From NCBI GenBank assembly GCA_022925895.1, contig JAKSYS010000651.1, positions 1 to 35,251 of the forward strand: a DNA stretch of 35,251 bases, written 5' to 3'. Below are positions 18,650-28,684 of this stretch, in pieces. A program made the position numbers and the translations under genes. Below the pieces are notes generated by a model. That model saw nothing but the letters and a program-made list of their open reading frames with translations. It was not told the origin of the DNA and made no database searches. Source of the stretch: Fragilaria crotonensis. Lineage: Eukaryota > Bacillariophyta > Fragilariophyceae > Fragilariales > Fragilariaceae. How positions within the stretch are numbered: the first letter of the stretch is position 1; each line of letters begins with the position of its first letter.

Positions 18650-19383
18650 TTAGCCCAGTCGTCGGCGAAGTCCACGCACTCCACCACTAGCGGCACCGAC
18701 AGCTGCGCCTGCCGCGGCTCCGTCGCCCGCACTCATTCCAGGAAGAATTGCCCCTGCAATGGCTCCCTTGACCGCTCCACCGGCAGCACCCCGTGCAGCT
18801 CCTCCGATAACTCCAGGTCCTCGTCGCTGATGGTGCTGAGGTGGAGGTGAATGCGAAGGGGAAGGAGAATGGTGTTGTTGGGGAGGTGGAGGTGAATGCG
18901 CCCTCGGAGGTGGAGCAGGAGACTGCAGCGCAGATTCAACTCCCCTGAGGTCATACAACTCCTTCGTCAAGGCGGCATTCTCAGCTTTCAATTGGGCCAA
19001 ACGAGCCGATGCATCGTCGCCGTCTCCTCCAGCCCCACCTGCCCGAGGAGCCACCAATTCGTGTGTAAACTGCAATTTCCCTTGAAATTTCTTGACTTCG
19101 CGACACGAGATGTGTTAGTTGCAGTTTGGAAAGTACGACCTGTTATGCCGCAGGCACATCTCTAATAATAATATATTGATAAACTCCAATAATATATCAT
19201 TGATAACGCACCTTGAAGACCAGAAAGGCCCAAATCACCTGACAATTCTTCCGGCGTCAAATGACAGAGCATATCACCATCGACTGCATTATCTTTGAAT
19301 GGTCCACTGTCCAGACCGATGCACTCCACCCAGATGGCGACCTCCTCGACGGTGTATTCTTTGACTGGCTTGTAGGTTAGCAT
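18650..19383 (-). CDS. SAM domain plus glycine-zipper protein, copy A, two exons
   Basis: Exon 1 is 19212-19383 and exon 2 is 18650-19095; the intron is 116 bp. Splicing after CAAG and before TCAAGAAA gives 205 residues and lines up with the paralogue at 19810 (LQVKK against LQAKK). Residues 1-60 form a SAM domain with the motifs EEVAIWVECIGL, DGDMLCHLTPEEL and LGLSGLQ; SAM domains form protein oligomers. A short coiled coil (about 85-105) is followed by a Pro/His/Gln-rich linker. The C-terminus is a glycine zipper of GxxxG and AxxxG steps (GGAARGAAGGAVKGAIAG) ending in a basic RGLRRRLG; such segments often insert into or associate with membranes. Function is not known; self-assembling scaffold at a membrane is inference. 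It is divergent from its paralogue. Confidence 0.8.
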
Positions 19384-19809
19384 GGTGAAGAATGATCTGG
19401 TTTTCGCACTTCGTCTTACGTCAAGTAAGTGTTCTATTTATGACTTCTTGGATTATGTTGGATTCGCATTTCCCAATCCCGACATCTCGACATTTAACAT
19501 TCCAAATCCCATATCCCAAATTTTGTATGTCGTTGTGTTGTAGTACCACCTACTAGTAGGTGATCATTGTTTCCAAAAATTTAATGGAATCCTACAAATC
19601 CAGGATAGCTCACTTAAGCGGCGTTCCGAAGAAAGAAGAACTGGATCTTCGATCACTATGACATATACACATAATATATATGCTCGATGGCTTGAGTGTC
19701 CCGTACATATCTACCGGTAGAGATGAACTTGCGTTCCCACTGGTAGCAGTACATTTCGAACGCCGAAATCCCATAACTGAGAAAAAGTCAAGAAGGAGGA
19801 GAAGGCATC
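19384..19809. promoter_or_regulatory. Shared bidirectional promoter region of the SAM/glycine-zipper pair
   Basis: 426 bp separate the two start codons, so both promoters must lie here or overlap. A perfect 16-bp palindrome CACCTACTAGTAGGTG lies at 19547-19562, near the middle. A TATATAT stretch near 19674 and a CTACCGGTAG palindrome at 19711 lie on the side of the plus-strand gene. Confidence 0.6.
19547..19562. promoter_or_regulatory. 16-bp perfect palindrome in divergent promoter
   Basis: CACCTACTAGTAGGTG is its own reverse complement. Its position between two co-oriented-outward paralogues makes a dimeric regulator site plausible; that is inference. Confidence 0.4.
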
Positions 19810-20514
19810 ATGACCATTTCCATCAAGGACTTTGACAACCACGAAGTTTGCATCTGGCTCAATGCCATCGGACTTGGGTCCAAGATTGAACCCTTCCGCG
19901 AGAGTGCTGTCGACGGAGATCTTTTGTGTTCCCTCACTCTCGATGATCTAACTGGAGATTTGGGCCTTTCAGGCCTGCAGGTATGCCAAGAGAAGTCTCT
20001 GTGCCAGGCGGATGTCGGAAAAACCCACGTTGTTATGTTGCGTACACTTTCATTAACGCAATTTCTGTCTCGTCTGCAGGCCAAGAAAGTTCTCCGTGGC
20101 ATTGAAGCCGAAACTCACGCTGGCAGTAACCATGTTGATTCCAGTCAGGCAGAAGAGATCGCGCAACTTGAAGTGCAGAACGCACAACTTGAGAAGCAAA
20201 TTGCCGAATTGCGAGCCAGGATTGAACGCATGAATCAAGCACCAGCTCCTGCGGCGTATTCACCCCCACCTCCCCAGCAACACCATTCGCATTCACCTCC
20301 ACCTCAGCAACACCATCAACAACAGGAATACCATCAACGACGCGGACCTGGAGTCATCGGAGGAGCTGCACGTGGTGCTGCAGGTGGAGCGGTCAAGGGA
20401 GCCATTGCAGGGGCAATTCTTCCTGGAATGAGTGCAGCCGACGGAGCCGCGGCAGGCGCAGCCGTCGGTGCCACTACTGGAGGAGTGCGTGGCCTTCGTC
20501 GACGACTGGGTTAA
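19810..20514 (+). CDS. SAM domain plus glycine-zipper protein, copy B, two exons
   Basis: Exon 1 is 19810-19980 and exon 2 is 20080-20514, giving 201 residues. The 99-bp intron (GTATGC...CTGCAG) is a multiple of three and has no in-frame stop, so an unspliced message would still be read through, with a 33-residue insert. Removal is supported by the paralogue, which lacks the insert. The SAM domain covers about residues 5-60 (EVCIWLNAIGLG, DGDLLCSLTLDDL, LGLSGLQ). A clear coiled coil of about 40 residues follows, with heptads around QNAQLEKQIAELRARIER. Then come a Pro/His/Gln linker and the glycine zipper, almost identical to copy A, ending in RGLRRRLG. Function unknown; the two products could co-assemble through SAM and coiled coil. 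Confidence 0.82.
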   Translation: MTISIKDFDNHEVCIWLNAIGLGSKIEPFRESAVDGDLLCSLTLDDLTGDLGLSGLQVCQEKSLCQADVGKTHVVMLRTLSLTQFLSRLQAKKVLRGIEAETHAGSNHVDSSQAEEIAQLEVQNAQLEKQIAELRARIERMNQAPAPAAYSPPPPQQHHSHSPPPQQHHQQQEYHQRRGPGVIGGAARGAAGGAVKGAIAGAILPGMSAADGAAAGAAVGATTGGVRGLRRRLG

Positions 20515-21545
20515 TGGCTAACAAAGTCACGTGCTGCAGATCGTTTGCCAGGAGCGAGAGGGACGTGAGAAGTTTCTGACATTTAAAGTAAGGATAACTT
20601 GACTATAGTGCTTCGGAGTGGAATTGTTAAGGTGACTGTAGTCGCACTCCAGCGCTGAAATCGTTACTCGCGCGTACGGCAGGAGCCCCCGCATCGAACA
20701 CTACCAACAAGTACAGAGCCTCACCCGCCTAAACCTCCTTTTGGCAACACTCTTTATAGGTGCAACCTGTCACCTGTAGAGCATTTGTATTTCGTGAAAA
20801 ACCGTCTTCAGGCTATACATGGGCTGTCGTACATGGTGTATGATACCATGACTACAGATATGGTCCCTGATGACGCCTGAGTACAACGCACAACACCTCG
20901 ACTGTTATCACTGGTACGAAGACATGCAAGATTTGCAAGGTGCAAGGTGCAACGTGCGAGTATGCATACTGATATTTGAGTGCGAGCTTGTAATCCAGTA
21001 CATCTACTACGTGCTACTACTTCGGACTTCTGACTTCGTCGTTCTGGCGTTTATTGCGTAAAACTCCTATCCCTTGTCATAGTTACAGGTAGATAAGCGC
21101 TCTATGTACGTTTGTAGTACATGATCTGACGTGGGAATGGCTGGCCGTCCCGGAGTATGCATGTGCTCCGTTGGTTTCGTACCTGGCGAATACATACATG
21201 AAATACATGAATATATGAATATACTACATAAATTCCGGTAGTAACATAAGGATGAAGCAGGTTTCACTTTTTCACACATATATATGCATACATAGGATGA
21301 AGGATGAATACCGTAGAATCGTGTCTCAGGACTCTGGATTCTGGATGTCTTGAGCATACATTGAAATACGGTGTACTGTAGTGTACTACGCGTAGCGCCA
21401 ATTTGCACAGAGAACTACAATTCAATGATTGTTGTACATAGATGCCTTATTGGTGTCAGGTGTTAGGCGCATTGTCAAAGAAGCGGAGAGCTACGAGAAG
21501 AGAACTGGATTCAGATCCCACAAACAGTTGCACAGACAGTTCAAG
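20515..21545. other. Non-coding, upstream of ATRX-like gene
   Basis: No gene is supported. The stretch is rich in short GTAC-containing palindromes and AT-rich repeats such as ATGAATATATGAATATA near 21207. The frame of the ATRX-like gene stays open back to an ATG at 21429, so the last 117 bp might be coding. Confidence 0.6.
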
Positions 21546-24500
21546 ATGGCGCCCAGTCCTTCCGGCGGCACGATAGATGGAAAACCGCCCGCCAATGGTG
21601 GTTCAAAGAAGGGCGCATTTGTTCCTCGCACTAATGGTCCTTCCAAACGACCAACTGTCATTGTCATTGACGATGACGAGGACGATGACGAACCCGATGT
21701 AAAACACTGGTTGTCAGATGACCGCGAGAAACTATGGCTCGGTAAGCGGATGGCTCGGAAATCGGCTTGCAATTCTCCGGGTCAATCTTTTGGCGCGGAA
21801 CACTACTTGAAGAGGGCTCGTTCTGGGGGCCGGACATCCAGAGACAATGATGGGGCTGGCAGAAACCAATCGCCATCCAACAAACTCAATTTCAAGACAA
21901 CTCGGAAAACAGAATACTCATCAAGTTTACCATTAGCATCCTCTGGAGAACAGAATTCCCCACGAGGGTATCAACCGTTTTCGTCAACTGGGAAACGGCG
22001 GCTACAGCCACAGTACTTGGGGACCACAGGAAAAATGACGATGAATAAGACGATAAAATCTGATGACAATTCGAACGTCTCCAACGACCAAACACGACGA
22101 GTCACATCTCCGTCTAAACGACAAAAAATTGGAAAGCCTCTCTCGCCAAACTGGGAATCATTTGAACGACCTTCCACACCCACTGTCTTTCAAGAGGATG
22201 AGGTTGTAACAACAGACTTTCTCCAGTCGCATTGCTGGGTTTGTAAAAAGAGAGTGAAGGACCTAGACGGCCACGCGGCCTTGTACGCTATGCACGTGCA
22301 TCCGACTCTCATGGTCCCTTGTTGTCTGGTGTGTTGCGACGAACTGGCGGCGATGGACGTCCCTGACGACCAAGACGATTTGGAATTTTGTTGTGCGTGC
22401 GGTGCTGGCGAAGAGGGGGAACCGTTGCTACTCTGTGACGCTTGTCCCAGTGGATTTTGTGAAACGTGCACTGCTCAAGCTTGGGGTGGAGGACTTGTTG
22501 GAGTCCAACATGTGCAGCGCTTGATGCGAGAAGACGCCCGGAGCTGGGCCTGCATTCAATGCAATCCTCCAAGTCCGTTAGCAGCATTACAGATACCGAG
22601 CGATATTTCTCCAGCTGCGACGTCCGAAAATGAGGGACGGCAGAGCGATGATGACTCCGAGGCGAAACGGATTGTGGCCGAACTGGATGTCATCGAAGAT
22701 GATTTGGAACACTGCGACCAGCTGTGGGACGACGATAATGTTCAACGACTTGAAGCGGAAATCCGCAAGGAATTCAGCAAAACTGTCAGGTCCACCTACG
22801 ATCTCGATCGACTCGTAGCCCAAGAGGTCGAATTATGGAAAACCGAGCATATGGAGCACAGCGTTCGAGTACAGGACAAGAAGGTTGACCTGTTGGAACG
22901 ATTGAATAGGCACGGCATTTCGGACGATCAATTCTACAAATATCGAGCAGAAAGGAAAACACCTAACCTTCCTACTCCTGACGACAGCAAATGGAGGCGA
23001 CGGGCCGACGCAGCAATCCAAAAGCGCATTGATGAGGAAAATGCACGTGTACTTCAGCAACAAAAATCGGAGGAGCAACGAAAGAAGAATCGTGAAGGTT
23101 TGTCGACGTCCCATGCCCTGACTTGCAGAATAACTGAAGACTCTTGCTCTAACCTTCCCTTCATCACCCCTTTCCCAGATGATTCTTGTGACTCGGATGC
23201 CGAGGAAAAACATGCTTTGTCGACGGTCGAGGATTTATGTACTAGTTCACAACCTGAAGATTGGGAGACAGAGGAGCTACTCGATAGTAGAAGGCAGTGG
23301 AAAGCTCCGGGCTCCGAATCAAGAGAATACATTGATAGGAAACTTAATCAATACATGGCTAGGGATGACCTGCAGCTCAAGAATGCCGGTTCGCAGGTGA
23401 TGAGGATAGACAAGCAGAGCGACGAAAACGCCATTGAAAACGAGTTCGCTCTAGCCTCGTTCAAGTCTAGTTGTGGCACTCGAATCCGCCGTGATACCAT
23501 CCAATCGATCCTGATGAGACAGAAGAATGGCGCAAGGCATTCGCCTCCTGGTCAAAGGAACAGCACAAGACGGAATGCCGACACCGCAGAGGGCGTCGGA
23601 CCCCCGACTTGGAGTAATCAGAGGGATGTTGGGGAAGTCCCTATCAAAATCGGAGATTTGCCATCGGCTGCTGGTATGATGCAGAAGAATCGCATTGGCT
23701 TTGCTGGCACAAACGCTCGAGAGGCTGATGACATGCGTATTACATTAGAACCCAGCCCGTGTCGTCACGGAGAGTTCTGGGATTCATGCGTGGAATTGTG
23801 CTCTGAAGACGAAGGTGTTGGGACTCGGTCCGTGCGATTAGCTCGGGAGTTGGCGTCCAAACTAAAGCCACACCAAGTCGATGGGATCAAATTCATGTGG
23901 CAAAACTCGTGCAAGGATCTTGCAACCGTAACTACTCGGGAAGAAGCCCTTGAAGAGCGAGATGTTGGGGGCTGCATCTTGGCTCACATGATGGGATTAG
24001 GTACGTGCCCTCGTCTCATAGTTCTGAATCGTTCAGCATGTATCTCACTTCTTCACTTGATCGACGAAGGAAAAACGCTGCAAGTCGTTGCTCTTGTGCA
24101 TACCTTACTTCACCACCCTTCTCTCCGCCACCCGTGGGACGAGGATTCGAAGCCATTTCTGCACAAAATCTTGCTGATTGTGCCCGTGAACACTATTGTT
24201 AATTGGGCTAATGAATTTGACAAGTGGACTGGAAAGCTCCAGCATTCTGTGCGATATTTCGACTATTCTTCTGTGCGCATGACCAGCCGTCCGAAAATTG
24301 TTCAAAATTGGTCGAAATTGGGAGGCGTTCTTTTGATTGGAGCAGAGGCTTTCACTAGGCTTGCAAAGAAAGAGACGGATGCCGCGGTAAGTTCCTATTG
24401 CTAGATTCGCAGGTATGCTGCCTCTGTACTAATCAATTTGCTTCACTAGTTATTATTTCGTGACCCTGGACCAGACGTGGTATTTATTGATGAAGCTCAC

Positions 24501-26716
24501 ACTCTATTGAAAACTCACACATCCGAGATCTCGAAAGTGCTCGGCCCCATCAAGACGAAACGAAGAATCGCATTAACTGGAACACCTTTCGTCAATAATC
24601 TGAAAGGTACGTTTGCGTGTCGCAATCTGTCAAGCTCTAGCATCATACCTTCCATCTTAAACTTCTCGATTTCATAGAATACTACAAATTATCGGATTGG
24701 TGTCGACCGGGATCACTTGGGAATTTTGCCGAGTTCGACAGGAAGTTCATCCAAAAAATTATGGCAGGTCTTGCGTCCGACTCAACCACACGACAGGTGG
24801 CGGAGCAGGTTCGCACGTCAAAGCTGCTTTTCAATACAATGGCCCCATTCATGCAAAGGCGTGGCGTGTCGTACCTCACGAGGGACCTCCCCCCATGCCA
24901 AACTGCAGTTTTGTACATTCGGCAGTCGAAGCTGCAGTCGAGATTGTACAGAAGCTTTGAAAGATACGCGAAGAGGCTACAGGGGGCTGATAAGCTCTCG
25001 TTTATAAGTCACTATCAAATGATCAGGCCGTTGCATAATCACCCCTATTGTCTAATGCAACAAGCGATGGGAATGGCTAGCAGTAATGTTGAGGACGATC
25101 AGACGGGTCGAGTTGCGGCCACCGCGAGAATCTCCGTCAGAGCGGAACCTGGTGCTCAGTTGCTGAATGATAAAGAAATGCAACAAGCGATGGGATTGGC
25201 TAGCAGTAATGTTGAGGACGATCAGACGGGTCGAGTTGCGGCCACCGCGAGAATCTCCTTCAGAGCGGAACCTGGTGCTCAGTTGCTGAATGAGAAAGAA
25301 ATTCCCTCCCCGATGGTGCCGGCACCTGAGGTTGGTCCTGTCGCCAAAGCTGTGGTTTCCGACAAGCTGTCTCTGTCTCGAGGCAGGAGGCAGATGGAGT
25401 ATCCTTGGATCGAATCGGCGCTTTCAGTGAAGGACAAATCGAAGATTAGGTCTGTGCGGCACGGACACAAGATCTTTTTGCTCCTGCAAATCCTGGCGAA
25501 TGCCATTGCTGTGGGAGACAAAGTTGTTGTGTTTTCTCAGTGCTTGAGAACATTGGACTTCATCGAAGAGGTGCTGGAGAGCACTGATTGGGATCGTTTT
25601 TGCAAAGGCCATGAACGTAGCCCAGGGCTTGGGAGCTGGAAGAAAGGAGTAGACTATCTCCGCATCGATGGCAGCGTAAATTCCTCGGAGCGTGGCGATC
25701 TTGTTTCGTCTTTTCACGAAGAGCTTGGAGGCATCAAGGCGTTCTTGTTGTCTATCGAAGCAGGAGGCATCGGGTAGGTTTCCGATTTTTTCTTTCTACA
25801 CGTTTTGGCGACATCATACTAACACCCCTTGGATCTGTGGTAGAATAAACTTGGTCGCGGCAAACAGAGTTGTCATTTTCGACAACCATTGGGTATGTGT
25901 TTTTTGTGTTGATGATGCTATTCTCCAAACACGACACTTACACATCTTTTCTAGAATCCGACGGTTTCAAGCCAAGCTTTTCACCGATGCTATCGCTATG
26001 GCCAAGAGAAGCCTGTCTTTGGGTATCGTTTCATAACACAGGGTTCGATGGAAGAGAAGATCTATAAGCGTTCAATGAATAAGTCAGGAGTAGCCGCGCG
26101 AGTTGTCGACCAGCAATTCCCTGAGCGAAGCTTCACCGATCGGGAAATTGCTGAAATTCAATCAATCGACACCTGGGTCCAATGCGATAGGTAAGCACGG
26201 CTGTTTTTTTGGAGCTTCGTCGTTCCACATCATTTACCAACACCCAAAACTCGTTCTAGCTGCCAAAAATGGCGAATTCTCTTCTTTAAATCCGAAGAGG
26301 ATCTTCCCGAAACTTGGTACTGTAATGACAACAACGACCCCATGAACAAGGACTGCGATGTTCAGGAGCGAAACGCCGAATGGTATGAAATGAATCGCAC
26401 ACGCATCTTGGATATGATTGAGAAGCAACTTGATGGAAGCCCTTCTCTCGCGGATGCAGTTGACCCAGGAAGTAGTGAACAGGCAAACGCAACGAAGAAG
26501 AGCCTTGTTATGAAAGATAGCATTTTGGTAGGCATGGGTCTCCTTGATTTATTTGATGAGTCAACGCCGGATCCAACCAAAATTACTAAGGGATCTTCAA
26601 CGTCCGTTATCAGTGATATCCAGTTCCAGGAAATGCTCCAGATGGAGTCTGGAGATTTGGCGATTGAGGCGTCACACACAGAGGCTGAAGCTGCTGCAAT
26701 AGCTGAGAAGGTGTGA
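21546..26716 (+). CDS. ATRX: ATRX-like SNF2 chromatin remodeller with ADD and CW zinc fingers, seven exons
   Basis: Exons are 21546-24000, 24070-24386, 24450-24606, 24678-25773, 25844-25892, 25955-26190 and 26260-26716; all six introns (62-71 bp) have GT/AG ends and the exons join in one frame of 1588 residues. ATRX proteins use ATP to remodel nucleosomes and deposit histone H3.3 in heterochromatin. Residues about 222-355 form an ADD domain (CWVC, CCLVCC, CCACG, LLLCDACPSGFCETC, CIQC), the reader of H3 tails without K4 methylation. The motor starts near residue 770 (LKPHQVDGIKF), with MGLGKTLQV split by intron 1, DEAH in exon 3, LTGTP, GGIGINLVAANRVVIFD across intron 4, and QAFHRCYRYGQEKPV. 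A CW finger (WVQCDSCQKWR...WYCNDN) follows near residue 1435. I chose 21546 for its CAAGATGG context; an ATG at 21429 is also in frame. A 41-residue duplication lies between the motor lobes. Confidence 0.9.
25055..25300 (+). repeat. In-frame tandem duplication of 123 bp in the ATRX-like gene
   Basis: Two head-to-tail copies (25055-25177, 25178-25300) differ at three positions. Each encodes 41 residues beginning MQQAMG and ending in KE. The repeat lies in the variable insert between the two motor lobes, outside the conserved helicase motifs. Confidence 0.95.
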
Positions 26717-27189
26717 CCGTTACCGTCAACCAGGCTGAACTTCCTATTTCGTCCAACAACGCGATCACCTCCAAAGATGGAGAGTCACATCACGAAGCAC
26801 CTGCATCGAAGCAATCCTTGAGCTTAACGACTGCGAAATTAACGTCAAATACCAATGACAGCGACCCTCACGTAGTCGACGGAAGTGTGGTGAAGGTCGC
26901 ATGCGTTCCGGAGGTCCGGGATGCGCTGAAGCAACGTTCTGGAATGGGCGAAGCGAAGGTTGATGGCAAGCAACCATTTGTACGACTTGAGAAGGAGCCT
27001 GCAACGCTCTCCGAGAGTAATGTGAGCTCCGAGAGCAAACAATTACCCGACGAATCGAAATCGATCAGCGACACCTGCCGCAATGGCCCGACCCCTACTC
27101 GACGTGAGTCGTTATCAAGGAATTCTGGGATGAGAGTTGATGATGCCATCGAACTTATGGATTCAGACTGCGAAGGCATGGATGTGTAA
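26717..27189 (+). pseudogene. Probable C-terminal tail of the ATRX-like protein, out of frame
   Basis: Directly behind the stop at 26714-26716 another frame is open to a stop at 27187-27189. It encodes a Ser-, Glu- and Lys-rich stretch without motif, ending in an acidic segment (ELMDSDCEGMDV). There is no promoter-like gap. The junction reads AAGGTGTGACC: with one GT copy fewer, the upstream frame would run on into this one. It is therefore either the real tail cut off by a 2-base duplication, or the tail reached by a seventh short intron with a weak GTGTGA donor (for example 26711-26784). Confidence 0.55.
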
Positions 27190-27337
27190 TGTACGTAATA
27201 GGATTGTATTAGGTTGAATGATATTGGGGCATTAAAAATAGTAACGAAAGGAGTAGCAGGTATTCACGTCTTCCTAAATCCATTTGTTTATCTTAACAAC
27301 CCTGCAGGCAGCACACTCTCATATGTAATCATAACAG

Positions 27338-28684
27338 CTATTCATCGTCCTCCTCTCCATTTCCACCTTGCTCTTGGTGGGGATCAACTTCATGATCAGC
27401 CGCATTATCCCCGTACATCATTAGCATATCTCCCATCTCTTCGCCGCGACTCCCACCAATCGAAATTGTCATAGATCCGTCTGGATGTCGCCTCTGTTCC
27501 ACTTGCGCAGAGTGCTGAGGAAGGTGTAGCTGGCTTCGCTGTTCACGCGCCGGAGGCACGAAAGGGAGCGGTACGCCACCGCCAGAAGCTTGAAGCACCC
27601 CTCGGACTCGCGTACGGATAGTGCGATCCCGGCGGAGGGTACTGATGAGATGGGAGAGGCGACATCGGTATTTCGGGTCGGTTGTACTTGGGACGAACTG
27701 ACGCGTCTGAATCGTTCTGTCCCTTTCTGCCTGAAGCCTTAATCCGTTGTCTCCTCAGACGATCACCTTCATTCTTTCGCTGCTTCGCGGTTAAAGCTGT
27801 TTCCAGAAATTGACGTTCTATCTTCGTTCTTTTTCGCTCGGGCTTGTTTAGAATGCGATCGATCTCAGACTTCTTCTCAATCGCGCGTTCCCTAGATCGA
27901 TCATTTTTTCGCTGACGCCGTGATTCAAACTGGTCGAAGATAGCCTTTTCTTCATCCGTTTTCGCCGGTTCTTCCTTAACCTTGAGCTCAAGCATGCGCT
28001 CTCTTAACTTGGCGGCACGCGATCGCGATTGTGCATTTTTTCGCGCTCGTCGGTCAGGATTTCTTGTCGCGTAGGGACCTTGGACTTGACGTACATCTTC
28101 ATCCGCGCAGCGGATCCATAGGTCCCGATTTCCTCCAAATCGTTGTCTCCCTCGTCATCATCATCTCCATCGTTGTGCACATCATGATCTTGTGGGTAAC
28201 CTGCCGCCATTTGCTCTCCATAAGCATGCTGTGCTGCCGCCATCTGGTGATCGTATCCATAGGGTGGCATCGGTTGATAATGTGCAGGAGGTGCGTATGG
28301 GTTTGCGTAGGGAGGATACATATGACCATACGGAGGGGGCGGACCGTATCCTGGATGCCAGTGTGGTTGCTGATAGTGAGGAGGCATCGGCGGATATCCA
28401 GCGGCTGCCGCCGCCGCCGCAGCTTCAGGAGGAATGGGTGGCGGCGGCATCAACGCTCCATGAGGCGGTTGGCTGTAGGGGTCGTGGACAGGATAGCCAC
28501 CGGGTCCCGGAGGTGGTGGATAGCGCGGAGGTGCATGATGAGGATTGTGATCAGGTCCGTTGCTCGAGGCCGCTTCGTTCCCAGGAGCAGATGGCATGGA
28601 TCCATCAAGACGTTGAGGTGGATGGTCTTCTAAAGCAGGACGCTCCGAATGGCCACTCTTACCGGCAGACCATTCCTCGCTCAT
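27338..28684 (-). pseudogene. Proline-rich protein with repeated basic bZIP-like segments, frame broken twice
   Basis: Three frames on the minus strand form one gene: 28684 to about 28040, then to about 27600, then to the stop at 27338. The N-terminal part (about 150 residues) is Pro-, Tyr-, His- and Gly-rich with an Ala run, then acidic (DGDDDDEGDNDLEE). The rest carries three basic segments of the type R-x-KN-x2-SR-x-RA (KNAQSRSRAAKLRER, KNDRSRERAIEKK, KNEGDRLRRQR), like the bZIP DNA-contact helix but with no leucine zipper behind them. The tail is Gln/Pro-rich and ends in Glu/Asp. Breaks fall in T6 at 28036-28041 (one base short) and C4 at 27598-27601 (one base too many). A nuclear DNA- or RNA-binding role is inference. 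The breaks may be sequence errors rather than decay. Confidence 0.65.

Noticed and set aside
20870-21061. Plus-strand frame of 63 codons upstream of the ATRX-like gene
   Set aside because: It has a hydrophobic end but no start context or motif, and it lies in GTAC-rich non-coding DNA.
28031-28633. Plus-strand frame of 200 codons opposite the Pro-rich gene
   Set aside because: It is Arg/Trp-rich, as expected from reading the complement of Pro/Tyr/His codons; the minus-strand frame has acidic and basic segments typical of a real protein.
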